DNA of 64,000 bases from Ktedonobacter racemifer DSM 44963 (GCF_000178855.1 NZ_ADVG01000002.1:2790001-2854000); one strand, 5' to 3'. Positions 18,274 through 32,590 are shown, counted from the first letter of the stretch. Notes: generated from the sequence alone by a model not told the origin. A program made the numbers and translations.

Positions 18274-20880
18274 CTAAACCTCTAAAAAGCCGATTCCTGA
18301 AGTGAGAACACTCTGTGGGTCCCAGCGCTGCTTGAGGGCCTGCATGACTTTGAGTCCGTCGGGCTGGTAGCCCCAGCGTTCGATGTGACCGTTAAGCGCG
18401 TCCGGGAGAGCGGCGACGAGGGCGTAGCCGTCCTGCTGGAGGGCAGGTGTGCGTAACTCCTCTAGCCATGCCTGGGTGCAGGGTACGCTCTCCTCCTGTG
18501 AGGCTGTATAGATATGTCCGCTGTTGAAGTCGACCATGTAATTGTCGCGCTCCAGTACTGCTTGCTGTTGCCGAATATAGGAGAAGGCTTTCCTGGGGGA
18601 AACACCGACACGCACATGTGTTCCCTCGCGTCGGAGGAATTGCTCCCAGGCATTGGTGGCGCTCCAGTTCTCAACAATCTGCGCTTCAGGTGCGCCTGCT
18701 TCGCGCAGGGCCTCATGCACTTGTTGGAGTTCGGTCTCGACATCTTCGCGCAGTCCCTCGGCGCTATAGACCAGGGTATACGGTGAACCCTGTATACGCG
18801 GACCCTGATTACCACGGTAGAGAACAATACCGGAACCGACGAGGGGATAGGCAAGCGCTGTCCTGGCCCAGTTCAGACCCTGTTGTAGATTATCTACTGG
18901 TATGACAAGCGTTTGCTGCTGGCGTGGAAGGCTCGAAACCTTGAGTGTGATATCGCTCATCAGCCCCAGGGTGCCATAGGAGCCGACAAAGAGCCTGGTG
19001 ATGTCGTAGCCCGCGACATTTTTAACGATGGGGCGACCTGTCCGAATGATACGCCCATCTGACAGTGCTACTGTCGCATAGAGCACGAGATCGCGTATGG
19101 AGCCGTAGCGCATGCGCAGAGGGGCATTGATGTTGCTCGCGATGATGCCGCCAATGGTGGCATCTGGCCAGGGAGACGTGATTGGCAGTTGTTTCTTCTC
19201 CTCGCCCAGGAAGTTCTGAATTTCACGGAGCGTTGTGCCAGCACCCACGGTAATATACATGTCGTCACGGGCATATTCCTTGATGCCGCGCATATTCGCT
19301 GTGCTGATCTGCACTCCGGGTTGCTGGAGGCGCTTATGGTTGATATAAGCCTGCTGGCGGCCTTCAGCGAGCGCGAGGAGTCCCTGCGCAGCATCCTCGG
19401 CGTTTTCAGGCGTGAAGATGTGCTCAGGCATTTCTCTGTTTGTGGTGGCATCTTGATAGTCGAGGGTATAGCCCTTGAAGGGAGCCTGTGAGCCAGGCTC
19501 TGGCGCGGGAAAGAGTTTGCCTGGATTGAGAATGTTCTTTGGATCAAATGCTTGCTTGATGTCCCACATGGCCATCAGTTCATGAGGCTTGTGCATGAGC
19601 GTCATAAACTCGCGTTTCTCAATCCCGATGCCGTGTTCACCGCTCAGGCTACCCCCCTTTTCAACACAGCACTGGACCATATCGCGGCCAGCCATATGTA
19701 CCCGGTGCATTAGCTCAGCATTGCCCGGCTCGGGTATCAGGATCATGGGGTGCAGGTTGCCATCACCGGCGTGAAGCAGGTGTCCTGCGCGCAGGTTATA
19801 GCGCTCAATAATCTGGTTAACCTCGCTCAGCGTCTCCGCCAGGTGGCTGCGAGGAACTGTAACGTCGACAGTGTAATATGAAGGGCTCAGGCGTGTGACC
19901 GCGCCTGCGGCACTCTTGCGGGCTAGCCAGATACGAGCACGCTCATCTTCGCTATTGGCGATGCGGATATTCTTGCCACCGTTGGCAAGCAAGATTTGCT
20001 CGATTTCATGTATCTGCGTCCCTAGACTTTCGGTATATCCATCGACTTCAATGATGAGGATGGCTCCAGCATCCAGGGGAAGGCCTGCTTTGGCGAAGGG
20101 CTCGATGATGTGTGTGATCTTCTTATCCATCATCTCCATGGTGGCTGGAACCAGGCCAGCGGCAATAATGGCGGAGACCGCGACGCCTGCCTGCTCGACC
20201 GAGTCGAAGACGACGAGCATGGTTCTGACACCTGGCGGGTTGCGTTGCAGGCGCACCGTAATCTCGGTGATCATGCCCAGCATGCCTTCGCTGCCGGTTA
20301 GTAAGCCGCAGAAGTCATATCCAGGATAATCAAAGGCGCTCCCTCCGGCGTGGATGATACTGCCATCGGCCAGGACTGCCTTGAGGCCTGTCACATAGTT
20401 GGTGGTCACGCCATATTTAAAGCAGTGGGGGCCGCCGGAGTTTTCCGCGACGTTGCCGCCCATGGTAGAGGCGCGCTGACTGGATGGATCTGGAGGAAAA
20501 TAGAGGCCGTGTGCCCTGGCCTGTTCATCCAGGCGGAGATTGATGAGGGCTGGCTCGACGATAGCACTCCTCCCCAGAGTCTCTATCTCCAAAATATGAT
20601 TCATATGCGCGAACTCGACGATAATGCCGCCTCGATCCGCGACCGCGCCGCCCGAGAGGCCTGTTCCTGCTCCCCGAGCGACCAGGGGAATATTGTGCTG
20701 GGTGGCCCAGCGTACAACGCGGGCGACCTCTTCTGTGGTGCGAGGAAAGACTACACCTTCGGGTCTGCCTCGATCGATGCCAGCATCGACCTCGTAGGCG
20801 ATGAGTGTGGCCCTATCCACAAATACCTGCCCTTTGGGAAGGATGTGTTCAAGTGAGTGTTGTGCTGTCTCTTTCAACAT
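18274..20880 (-). CDS. GlcD-GlcE fusion: FAD-linked 2-hydroxy acid dehydrogenase
   Basis: Single 868-residue protein joining two PCMH-type FAD domains normally encoded by glcD and glcE. First half: PLVARGAGTGLSGGAV, GLYFPPDPSSQRASTMGGNVAENSGG, LLTGSEGMLGMITEI, and near 390 RAGHLLHAGDGNLHPMIL plus SGEHGIGIEK, the GlcD C-terminal metal/substrate motifs. Second half from about 500: DMYITVGAGTTLREIQ, SPWPDATIGGIIASN, LRMRYGSIRDLVL, KNVAGYDITRLFVGSYGTLGL (GlcE). Likely oxidises glycolate or D-lactate; substrate not deducible. No GlcF-type iron-sulfur partner is adjacent. The longer ORF to 21018 runs into a terminator; ATG 20880 preceded by gaggggggtttca is preferred. Confidence 0.88.
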   Translation of the reverse strand: MLKETAQHSLEHILPKGQVFVDRATLIAYEVDAGIDRGRPEGVVFPRTTEEVARVVRWATQHNIPLVARGAGTGLSGGAVADRGGIIVEFAHMNHILEIETLGRSAIVEPALINLRLDEQARAHGLYFPPDPSSQRASTMGGNVAENSGGPHCFKYGVTTNYVTGLKAVLADGSIIHAGGSAFDYPGYDFCGLLTGSEGMLGMITEITVRLQRNPPGVRTMLVVFDSVEQAGVAVSAIIAAGLVPATMEMMDKKITHIIEPFAKAGLPLDAGAILIIEVDGYTESLGTQIHEIEQILLANGGKNIRIANSEDERARIWLARKSAAGAVTRLSPSYYTVDVTVPRSHLAETLSEVNQIIERYNLRAGHLLHAGDGNLHPMILIPEPGNAELMHRVHMAGRDMVQCCVEKGGSLSGEHGIGIEKREFMTLMHKPHELMAMWDIKQAFDPKNILNPGKLFPAPEPGSQAPFKGYTLDYQDATTNREMPEHIFTPENAEDAAQGLLALAEGRQQAYINHKRLQQPGVQISTANMRGIKEYARDDMYITVGAGTTLREIQNFLGEEKKQLPITSPWPDATIGGIIASNINAPLRMRYGSIRDLVLYATVALSDGRIIRTGRPIVKNVAGYDITRLFVGSYGTLGLMSDITLKVSSLPRQQQTLVIPVDNLQQGLNWARTALAYPLVGSGIVLYRGNQGPRIQGSPYTLVYSAEGLREDVETELQQVHEALREAGAPEAQIVENWSATNAWEQFLRREGTHVRVGVSPRKAFSYIRQQQAVLERDNYMVDFNSGHIYTASQEESVPCTQAWLEELRTPALQQDGYALVAALPDALNGHIERWGYQPDGLKVMQALKQRWDPQSVLTSGIGFLEV

Positions 20881-20942
20881 TGAAACCCCCCTCTTCCTAG
20901 ATGGATCTGACTTCTTTCTGGCAGTATATAACATGGAAAATA

Positions 20943-21022
20943 AATAATGGGAAAAGAAATCCTGGTGCAAGGGAATGGGTGAATGCCCATTCCCTTGCAC
21001 CAGGATTTCTTTTCCCATTATT
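20943..21022 (-). terminator. 37-bp perfect hairpin ending the rRNA operon
   Basis: Arms 20943-20979 and 20986-21022 are perfectly complementary with a 6-nt loop. It lies 165 nt past the 23S 3' end and just outside the 23S processing stem (21036-21066). Confidence 0.8.
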
Positions 21023-21186
21023 AGGTATCACCTGTCCAAAGAAGTATTCCCTCAATTTTGCTGAGCCACGCTGGCCTGCTCATGCCCCCCGTGCCGCCAA
21101 GCCCTCTCGCTCGTGCTCAGGTCCGATCAAAGACCGCTCTCACACACAACAGGAGACGCACACCACTCATGAAGAAACAACATGGG

Positions 21187-25930
<4,744 letters not shown>

Positions 25931-26264
25931 AATGTGAATGTATCTTCCACACCACTGCTACACAGCGATGTAGTAAGCATTGTAAGTTTGCGTCCAGGCT
26001 AGAAGCACGTTGTCGTTACTTCAAATTGCTTGTTCGCAGAATTGACAGGAACGGTGTTCTCCGCGATTGAAAGATTCCCAATCAACGAAGTTCCGTTGTA
26101 CTTCTGCATTCCACTCTTCAGTTGTTCAGGGTGCTCTGGTTCGTTCTTCTTTTTCCTGTTGAACCGCAACCCGGCAGGCCTCGTGGGCTTGCCTCTTATG
26201 TGTCGGGCGTTTCGAACTCTTGCAGCGTTGTCGCTGTTTTTGTTCGCTCGTCGACTGCTCCGGT

Positions 26265-26293
26265 AGTATCGCACACCGCCTGGGGTTTGTCAA
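26265..26293 (-). promoter_or_regulatory. rRNA promoter P2
   Basis: Minus strand TTGACA (26288-26293), 17-nt spacer, GATACT (26265-26270), about 335 nt before 16S. Confidence 0.7.
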
Positions 26294-26420
26294 CCCCTTT
26301 TGCAAGGCTTTTTCGAAATTCGTTTTTCGTTCTCGCTGTTCCCTGGCCTGTCAGTGGCAGATATGTGAACGTGGCGTGATCGGCTCAACAATTTCGTGTG
26401 CTGTCGTTGGAGCGAGGGTA

Positions 26421-26449
26421 AGTATGCCATATGAAAAAGGGCTTGTCAA
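26421..26449 (-). promoter_or_regulatory. rRNA promoter P1
   Basis: Minus strand TTGACA (26444-26449), 17-nt spacer, CATACT (26421-26426). Same geometry as P2, giving tandem promoters. Between 25931 and 26656 there is only leader and promoter sequence. Confidence 0.7.
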
Positions 26450-26656
26450 GGCTTTTTATAGCTAATCTCAAAACCCTCTTTTCTCGATGATAAACGATTT
26501 CCGTTGTGAGAAAGCCAATGTGTGGGGTTAAATTCGTTGTGCGATGATATTGCAGATTTATAATCGATATAAAAGATATGCTGTTTTTTTCGGGTCTGTT
26601 TTGAGCCATTCCACTTTTTAGCGAAAGTTTATTTTCAGCCCTTGCAACGCTGAGCT

Positions 26657-26711
26657 GAAAAAAGAGGTGGAGAGGCAATGCCTAAGACATTGCCTCTCCA
26701 CCTCTTTTTTC
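26657..26711. terminator. 24-bp perfect hairpin with A6/T6 flanks
   Basis: Perfect stem with 7-nt loop. T-runs close the stem in both directions, so it acts as an intrinsic terminator for the dehydratase pair (stop at 26740) and may insulate the rRNA promoters. Confidence 0.85.
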
Positions 26712-26739
26712 TTGAAGGTATGTGACCATCATGTAGAAG

Positions 26740-27201
26740 CTATAGTTTAGCGCTCGCCTTTTTGGGGAGGGTCGCACTAAAGGTGCCGCTCACTTTGATA
26801 TCACCATTCTGGTCGGCTGCCTGGACCTTACCCGCAATGATAGCCTCGCCATTAACTTCATTTTTCTCGGTGACGGTGCCGCTACAGGTGATGGTGTCGC
26901 CGAGATGGGTCATGCCTTTAAAACGGACGTTAAACTTGCGAAGCGCGATTGGCCCCACGTAGTCGCTTAGCATCTGTCCCACAAAGCCCATAATGAGCAT
27001 ACCATGGGCGATAATACCACCTGTCCCAACCGCTTCGCCTACCGCCGGGTCGGTGTGGAGTGGATTGAAGTCTCCCGAGGCTCCCGCGTAGCGCACCAGG
27101 CGTTGCAGGGTCATGGAGTCTTTGGTGAGGGTGGGAATCTCGTCCCCAACCTGGACATCTTCAAAATAGCGCCTGGCTGCTGGCTGTGTATCTGTGACCA
27201 T
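26740..27201 (-). CDS. MaoC-like hot-dog dehydratase, second subunit
   Basis: 153 residues, single hot-dog domain of the (R)-specific enoyl-CoA hydratase group. The hydratase-2 motif is complete: YAGASGDFNPLHTDPA (catalytic Asp and His) then GGIIAHGMLIMGF. Preceded by AAGGAG at a good distance. Its partner gene ends 30 nt upstream, so the two are probably translated from one mRNA and form a heterodimer, as in mycobacterial HadA/HadB. A role in hydrating or dehydrating acyl thioesters (fatty acid synthesis or degradation) follows from the family; the actual substrate is unknown. The fatty-acid genes accC-fabF-accB lie 4 kb away. Confidence 0.85.
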   Translation of the reverse strand: MVTDTQPAARRYFEDVQVGDEIPTLTKDSMTLQRLVRYAGASGDFNPLHTDPAVGEAVGTGGIIAHGMLIMGFVGQMLSDYVGPIALRKFNVRFKGMTHLGDTITCSGTVTEKNEVNGEAIIAGKVQAADQNGDIKVSGTFSATLPKKASAKL

Positions 27202-27231
27202 GGCTGGCTTCTCCTTTGCTCTTTTATGATC

Positions 27232-27693
27232 TTAACTGGCTTGTATGCGTACGATTACCATCGTGCGGGCAACTAGAACCTCCTGCTGATCCTGGTTGCT
27301 ATAGCGCGTTTCCAGGGTGACGATGTCCATGCCAGAGCCATCCTTGCCACGGCGCGACTTTCCACTGGCAATCGTTGTGGTGCCCGTCAGCTTATCGCCA
27401 GGATAGATGGGGGCTAAATATTCGTATTCTTCTTCTCCATGAAGAATGCGTTCGATTTCTAGTCCAGTAGATCTCAATTGCTCATTGAGTTGGGTGTTGC
27501 CCCAGAAATTAAAGATGGTGGGGGCGGTAGGAAAAAGTGGTATATCGCGGTAGCCAGCGGCCTGTGCAGCCTCGCGGCTGGTATAGATAGGGTTCTCATC
27601 GCCTATGGCGAGCGCAAGCTCCTGGATCTTGCAGCGCTCTACCTCGATGTGGAAAGGAGGAAAGCTCTGACCAACCTTACTGGTATCAAACAT
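27232..27693 (-). CDS. MaoC-like N-terminal hot-dog dehydratase, first subunit
   Basis: 153 residues resembling the N-terminal (FAS1-type) MaoC dehydratase: VGQSFPPFHIEVERCKIQELALAIGDENPIY, then PLFPTAPTIFNFWG, and YEYLAPIYPGDKLTGTTTI. The catalytic Asp-His hydratase motif of the partner is absent, as usual for the structural HadA/HadC-type subunit. GAGGAG lies about 15 nt before the ATG, a longer spacing than normal. First gene of the pair. Divergent from the GH3 gene across a 240-bp region holding a giant hairpin. Confidence 0.83.
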   Translation of the reverse strand: MFDTSKVGQSFPPFHIEVERCKIQELALAIGDENPIYTSREAAQAAGYRDIPLFPTAPTIFNFWGNTQLNEQLRSTGLEIERILHGEEEYEYLAPIYPGDKLTGTTTIASGKSRRGKDGSGMDIVTLETRYSNQDQQEVLVARTMVIVRIQAS

Positions 27694-27795
27694 ATATTTT
27701 CTTTTCGCTCCTCTATAAAGTACTTCTTGTGGACAGTATCAGACTTTCATTTTGCGTTGTCAAGCGATCCCGGCTCACAAGCTCGCCTCTTGATA

Positions 27796-27858
27796 AGTTG
27801 TAAGGTGGAGTGGTTGCGGGCTGGCTCTGCCAGCCCGCAACCACTCCACCTTACAACT
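27796..27858. repeat. 30-bp perfect hairpin between divergent genes
   Basis: Arms 27796-27825 and 27829-27858, loop TCT. It lies 102 bp from the dehydratase start and 75 bp from the GH3 start, so it is downstream of no recognised gene. No T-run on either side. Confidence 0.8.
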
Positions 27859-27933
27859 ATCCATTTGCTTTGTTGCTTCGTTAGTAGTAGGTAGAGCTGC
27901 AATTTTCGATCTATTATTTGGCGGAGTATTACT

Positions 27934-29199
27934 ATGAATGAACCTCATCGACAGAGGAAGCGTTTGCTAAGGAAGTTTTCCTTAGCAATTACCTGGCTTT
28001 TGTGTCTATGTTTACTACTGAATGCCTGCGCTCAGCAGGCTTCTATGGCTCCTCAGACAACGGCCACACCTCAAGGCTCTGTTGGCCCGGTTCCTACGCC
28101 GATTGTGCTTGACGATGCTATGCTGATTCAACGTATGGTGCAGCATATGAGCCTGGAGCAGAAGCTGGGCCAGATGGTAATTGTGGAGTTTAATGGCTCG
28201 ACGCTTGATGATGCTTTGCGCCAGATGCTACAGAAATATGATGTCAGCGGTGTATTGATCGAGAATAAAAATGGCAATGCGCAGACACGTGAGCAGCTCA
28301 CGGCTTTGAATAAGGCTATGCAGCAGGCGGCACCTTTTCCTCTTTTTATTACGACCGACTATGAAGGCGGTGTCGTTAATGAGTTGCGACGTATTACGGG
28401 TGAGCGCCCATCAGAAGCTACTATTGGGGCCAGCGGTGATCCCCAAAAGGCCTATCAGGCAGGGAGTAGTGCCGCCAGGGATTTAAGCGGGTTAGGCCTC
28501 AACGTGAATTTTATGCCTACGGTGGATGTGCTGACAAATCCTAATAATCCCGGTTTACCCCAGCGCACCTTTGGCTCTAGTGCGACGCTGGTCACAAATA
28601 TGGGGCGTGCCTACCTTAAAGGTTTGAATGAAGGCGGTGTGGTGGGATGCCTGAAGCATTTTCCGGGTCTGGGTAGCGCTAGCCTGGACCCCCATCGCTC
28701 GCTGCCATATATGGATCGCAGCCTGGAGATCCTCAACCAGGTAGACCTTGTTCCCTATCGCACGATGATCGGCGAGGGTGTGGTACCAATGGTCATGGTG
28801 ACTCATATTCTCAATCCTCAGCTGGACCCACAATTGCCTACATCACTTTCGCCAAACGTCGTGACCAACCTTTTGCGTAAACAGTTGAATTTCCAGGGCG
28901 TGATTATTAGTGATACCCTCTGGATGGGTGGTGTAAGTAACACGTATGATCTATCGCACGCGGCGGTCCTGGCTGTCAAAGCGGGCACGGATCTTCTGCT
29001 GGGTCCGCGTGGACTTACTGAGACCGCGACCATGCTTGAAGGGCTGGCCCAGGCTGTCCATAGCGGGACGATTCCTACGCAGCAGATCGATGCTTCCGTC
29101 ACACGCATTCTTGCGTTGAAGCTAAAGTACAATATCATTTCGCATGAGCAGGCCCTGCTGCTGGCAGGTGTGCTGGAGCCTGGCGAGCAGCAGAAATAG
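27934..29199 (+). CDS. glycoside hydrolase family 3 lipoprotein (beta-N-acetylhexosaminidase-like)
   Basis: 421 residues. A type II signal (KRLLRKF, hydrophobic core, lipobox LLNAC with Cys near 32) predicts a membrane lipoprotein. The GH3 NagZ-like barrel follows: MSLEQKLGQMVIVEF, TDYEGGVVNELR, GCLKHFPGLGSASLDPHRSLP and FQGVIISDTLWMGG with the probable nucleophile Asp. In NagZ the loop usually reads KHFPGHG..DSH; here a His is replaced by Leu but the D-x-H dyad is kept as DPH. Likely trims N-acetylglucosaminyl bonds in wall material outside the membrane. GGAG precedes the ATG. Stops 7 bp from the convergent serine hydrolase gene with no hairpin between. Confidence 0.85.
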   Translation: MNEPHRQRKRLLRKFSLAITWLLCLCLLLNACAQQASMAPQTTATPQGSVGPVPTPIVLDDAMLIQRMVQHMSLEQKLGQMVIVEFNGSTLDDALRQMLQKYDVSGVLIENKNGNAQTREQLTALNKAMQQAAPFPLFITTDYEGGVVNELRRITGERPSEATIGASGDPQKAYQAGSSAARDLSGLGLNVNFMPTVDVLTNPNNPGLPQRTFGSSATLVTNMGRAYLKGLNEGGVVGCLKHFPGLGSASLDPHRSLPYMDRSLEILNQVDLVPYRTMIGEGVVPMVMVTHILNPQLDPQLPTSLSPNVVTNLLRKQLNFQGVIISDTLWMGGVSNTYDLSHAAVLAVKAGTDLLLGPRGLTETATMLEGLAQAVHSGTIPTQQIDASVTRILALKLKYNIISHEQALLLAGVLEPGEQQK

Positions 29200-29206
29200 G
29201 CGCTCT

Positions 29207-30682
29207 TTATTTGACGCGGCAGAAGTTAGCAAAGTTGGCGACGCGCATCTCTTCTACCTTGCCTTCGGCGTCCAGAACAAAGGTGATGAGATCCTCGCCA
29301 ACCAGGGGTTTGCGCCACTGGGCTTTAAATGTATCGTAGTGCCAGTGCTCCAGGTCCGCGTACTTGGAGCCAAAGCGGAAGGTGAGCTTACTGCCCTCTT
29401 TATTGATGAAGGCTCGACCATAGAAGGCATCCTCGTATTCGCCTGCGTAACCCGCTGGATCTAGTGAGGGGCGGGTATTAATGATTTGCTGGCTAATACG
29501 ATCCTTGCGCTCCAGGTTCATCCACTCCTTGACCTGCTTCTCCTGCTGTCTCTTCATCTGAAGGAACTCTTCGCTCCAATCACGCTCAGGTAGCTCAAGG
29601 AAACTATCAAAGACCTTCTGCTTAAGCGCGATCAGGGGCCACCTGGACTGAAAACCATTGGCGAGGGCGACGATGCCGAGCTGCTTCTCTGGCAGCATGG
29701 CGACGAGCGCCTCCATTCCTGGCATTGTCCCATTGTGATCGATAACTTTTTGCCCGCTGTAATCCGCGAGGAACCAGCCCAGGCCATAGCAGACAAAGTT
29801 CGAGCCGGGATGATCTAGCAGCATCAAAGGTGATTGGTGGACGATCTGGGGAGTGTGTAGCTCATTGATGACCTCTAAGCTTAAAATCTTCTTCTGCTTA
29901 AAGGTGCCTTTTCCCAGTTGTAGGCGTACCCACTGTGCCAGGTCAAGCACATTCGAGGTGATGCCGCCACCAGGTCCTACGTTATCCGGAATGCTATAGA
30001 TGTAGGGATCAGGGGCGTTATTGTTCTCTATATGAGGGATCGCGACGTTGCGTGTGTGCAGCGCCGAGGCGCGAGTGGTTCCACTGGCGCTCATGCCAAG
30101 TGGTTTGAAGAAGCGCTCTTTTATAAATGTATCCCAGGGGCGCCCGGTGACGGCGGCGACAACCTGGCCTGCGATGGTGAACATAAAGGTAAAGGCGCCC
30201 TGGCGCGTGCGAAAGCTGTAGCTGGGTTTGAGATAGCGCAGGCGATAAATAACCTCGTTGCGATCAAAGTCGCCCCCTTCCCGCATCAGGTCGCCGCCGT
30301 CCAGGCCGCTCCTCGCGCAGAGCAGGTCGCGTATGGTCAGCTCTTGTGTCACATAGGGATCATAGAGCTGGAAATCTGGCAGATACTTGATCACAGGATC
30401 ATCCCACTGAAGCTTCTCTTCATCGACGAGCAGCCCAATGGCTGCCGCGGTGAAGGTTTTCGTGACCGATGAGATGCCAAAAATAGTATGTTCGCTGATT
30501 GCTTTATGCTCGCCTGCTTTGCGGATACCATAGCCTTTCGCGAAGATGGTTTCATCATCTTTGACAATGGCCAGCGCAAGCCCTGGGATATGCCAATCTG
30601 TAAGCATCTTCCCAATGTAATCGTCCAGGTCTGGGAGCAGTTCTTGCCGTACATACGTGGAAAGCGATGTCTGTGCTTGCAT
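29207..30682 (-). CDS. serine beta-lactamase-fold (class C-like) hydrolase
   Basis: 491 residues of the beta-lactamase/PBP4-like serine hydrolase fold plus a 100-residue C-terminal beta domain. The nucleophile motif is ISSVTKTFTAAAIG (S-x-x-K), and the third motif HNGTMPGM supplies the H-x-G box. The expected Y-x-N motif before FTIAGQVVAAVTG appears as A-F-T, so the catalytic Tyr is missing in my alignment and activity is uncertain. No signal peptide. ATG 30682 follows AGGAGAGG; the ORF upstream to 30721 is less likely. May act on peptidoglycan-like or ester substrates. Resistance function should not be assumed. Confidence 0.75.
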   Translation of the reverse strand: MQAQTSLSTYVRQELLPDLDDYIGKMLTDWHIPGLALAIVKDDETIFAKGYGIRKAGEHKAISEHTIFGISSVTKTFTAAAIGLLVDEEKLQWDDPVIKYLPDFQLYDPYVTQELTIRDLLCARSGLDGGDLMREGGDFDRNEVIYRLRYLKPSYSFRTRQGAFTFMFTIAGQVVAAVTGRPWDTFIKERFFKPLGMSASGTTRASALHTRNVAIPHIENNNAPDPYIYSIPDNVGPGGGITSNVLDLAQWVRLQLGKGTFKQKKILSLEVINELHTPQIVHQSPLMLLDHPGSNFVCYGLGWFLADYSGQKVIDHNGTMPGMEALVAMLPEKQLGIVALANGFQSRWPLIALKQKVFDSFLELPERDWSEEFLQMKRQQEKQVKEWMNLERKDRISQQIINTRPSLDPAGYAGEYEDAFYGRAFINKEGSKLTFRFGSKYADLEHWHYDTFKAQWRKPLVGEDLITFVLDAEGKVEEMRVANFANFCRVK

Positions 30683-31024
30683 GTTATCCTCTCCTAATGC
30701 TTTAGCTTTATGGCTTTGCATAATGACGCCCGTTGGAACACATTACAATACTTCGGTAAATTTCTGCCGCACGCTATGGAATTGTATCCTCTTGCCAGGA
30801 GTCTTGTCCATCTTGCTCCTATTTATAGGATACTCAGCACCCGGTAATAGGATATATGGAGGGCACATTCAGTGTATATGTCGTTATCTCTTAAGTGTAT
30901 TACGATAGCGTAGCCTTTCTGGCTGTAGAGTGGTAGAGGGGCGCCTTATCCTGGCTTGCAATGCTAGCTAGCTAACACTATTTGGTCATTCCAGGCCCTG
31001 TGAGCAGCCCTGTTTCCCAAGGTG

Positions 31025-31033
31025 TGGTATAAT
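31025..31033 (+). promoter_or_regulatory. extended -10 promoter for accC operon
   Basis: TGGTATAAT (TG at 31025-31026, TATAAT 31028-31033), 97 bp before accC. No good -35. The 447-bp region from 30683 contains no gene. Confidence 0.55.
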
Positions 31034-31129
31034 TTACCAAATTGACCCCTCCCCTAGGGCTTTTTTGTGAGAGGAGTAAGGTGAGGCGCGTGTTCCCTAC
31101 TAGAACCTGTCGCGCTTCATTAGTGACAT

Positions 31130-32482
31130 ATGTTTCGAAAAATTCTGATCGCCAATCGTGGTGAAATCGCGCTGCGTGTCATCCGGGCCTGTCGGGAGAT
31201 GGGTATACGCAGCGTCATTGTTCACTCCGAGGCTGACCGCGATTCGCTTCCTGTACGCCAGGCTGATGAGCGTATCTGCATCGGCCCCGGCCCCAGTGGG
31301 AAGAGTTATCTTAACATTCCCAATATTATTAGTGCCGCACTTATTTCTAACGCGGAAGCAATTCATCCCGGCTATGGTTTTCTCTCTGAGAATACCAGCT
31401 TTGCTGAGATCTGTAAGGACGTTAATATTACCTTTATTGGCCCCTCAGCGAGCGTGATGTCTGTCATGGGCGATAAGGTATCCGCGCGCGAGGCCATGAT
31501 CAAGGCTGGTCTGCCCACGCTTCCCGGTACCCCCGTTTTGCGCACGCTCTCTGAAGCTCAGGATGCCGCGCGCGAGATTAGTTTCCCGCTGATGCTGAAG
31601 GCCGTGGCGGGTGGCGGTGGTCGTGGTATTCGCCTCATCAACAAGCCTGAGGAGTTTGATCGCGTTTTCACCGTGGCTCAAAATGAGGTCCGCGAGGCCT
31701 TCCGAGACGATGGTATCTATCTTGAGCGCTATGTCGCCAAGGCGCGCCACGTCGAGATCCAGGTCCTGGTGGATAACTATGGCCATGGTGTACACCTGGG
31801 CGAGCGCAACTGTTCCTGTCAGCGTCGTAACCAGAAGGTGCTTGAGGAGTCTCCAAGTCCAATTTTGCCGCGTGAGCTGTGCGAGGAGATGGGCCAGAAG
31901 GCGATTCGCGCCGTTCAGGAGGTTGGTTACCGCAACGCGGGCACGCTGGAGTTCCTGGTCGATGAGCAGAATCGCTACTACTTCATGGAGATGAATACCC
32001 GCCTCCAGGTGGAGCATCCCGTGACGGAGCTGGTGACTGGCATTGACCTGGTGAAGGAGCAAATTCGTATTGCTGCGGGCCTTCCCCTGCAACTCAAGCA
32101 GGAGGATATCAAGTTCCGGGGCCACGCGATTGAGGTTCGCATCACCGCTGAGGATGCCGATGCTGATTTTCGCCCACAGACCGGTGTCGTTGAGAATTAC
32201 CAGGTTCCTGGCGGACCTGGCGTGCGCGTCGATAGCCACCTCTACTCGGGCTACGAAATTCCTCCGCACTATGATTCGCTGCTTTCAAAGCTTATCGTCT
32301 GGGCTGAGACACGTAACGAAGCCATCGCTCGTATGCAGCGTGCGCTCGATGAATATGAGATCGAAGGCTTGACGACGACGATCCCCTTCCATAAACGCCT
32401 GCTCAGCCATGAGGGCTTTATCCAGGGGGATACGTATACACGCTTTATTCAAGAAGAGGCCACTGCTCTAGGTATTGGCTAA
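31130..32482 (+). CDS. accC: biotin carboxylase subunit of acetyl-CoA carboxylase
   Basis: ATP-dependent carboxylation of the biotin on AccB (450 residues, normal length). N-terminal KILIANRGEIALRVIRACREMG, ATP-grasp loop KAVAGGGGRGIRL, the HVEIQVLVDNYG strand, ERNCSCQRRNQKVLEE, and active-site MEMNTRLQVEHPVTE. All expected catalytic residues are visible. First gene of a probable accC-fabF-accB operon; the SD is weak. Some homologues belong to propionyl- or pyruvate carboxylases, but the neighbouring accB and fabF support fatty-acid synthesis. Confidence 0.94.
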   Translation: MFRKILIANRGEIALRVIRACREMGIRSVIVHSEADRDSLPVRQADERICIGPGPSGKSYLNIPNIISAALISNAEAIHPGYGFLSENTSFAEICKDVNITFIGPSASVMSVMGDKVSAREAMIKAGLPTLPGTPVLRTLSEAQDAAREISFPLMLKAVAGGGGRGIRLINKPEEFDRVFTVAQNEVREAFRDDGIYLERYVAKARHVEIQVLVDNYGHGVHLGERNCSCQRRNQKVLEESPSPILPRELCEEMGQKAIRAVQEVGYRNAGTLEFLVDEQNRYYFMEMNTRLQVEHPVTELVTGIDLVKEQIRIAAGLPLQLKQEDIKFRGHAIEVRITAEDADADFRPQTGVVENYQVPGGPGVRVDSHLYSGYEIPPHYDSLLSKLIVWAETRNEAIARMQRALDEYEIEGLTTTIPFHKRLLSHEGFIQGDTYTRFIQEEATALGIG

Positions 32483-32590
32483 CTGTATCGGGAGGGGAGA
32501 GAGCCAGCCGGCGGCGCGGTTCCCGGTTAGGGCTTAGTGGGGAGTGATAAACCGCTTACTTCTTTTATGTAAACTACAGGAGGTGACTTC

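Noticed and set aside
20881..21018. Longer N-terminus for the GlcD-GlcE protein
   Set aside because: The extra 46 codons are encoded by the rRNA terminator hairpin.
29200..29206. Terminator between the GH3 and beta-lactamase-fold genes
   Set aside because: Only 7 bp between convergent stops and no inverted repeat there.
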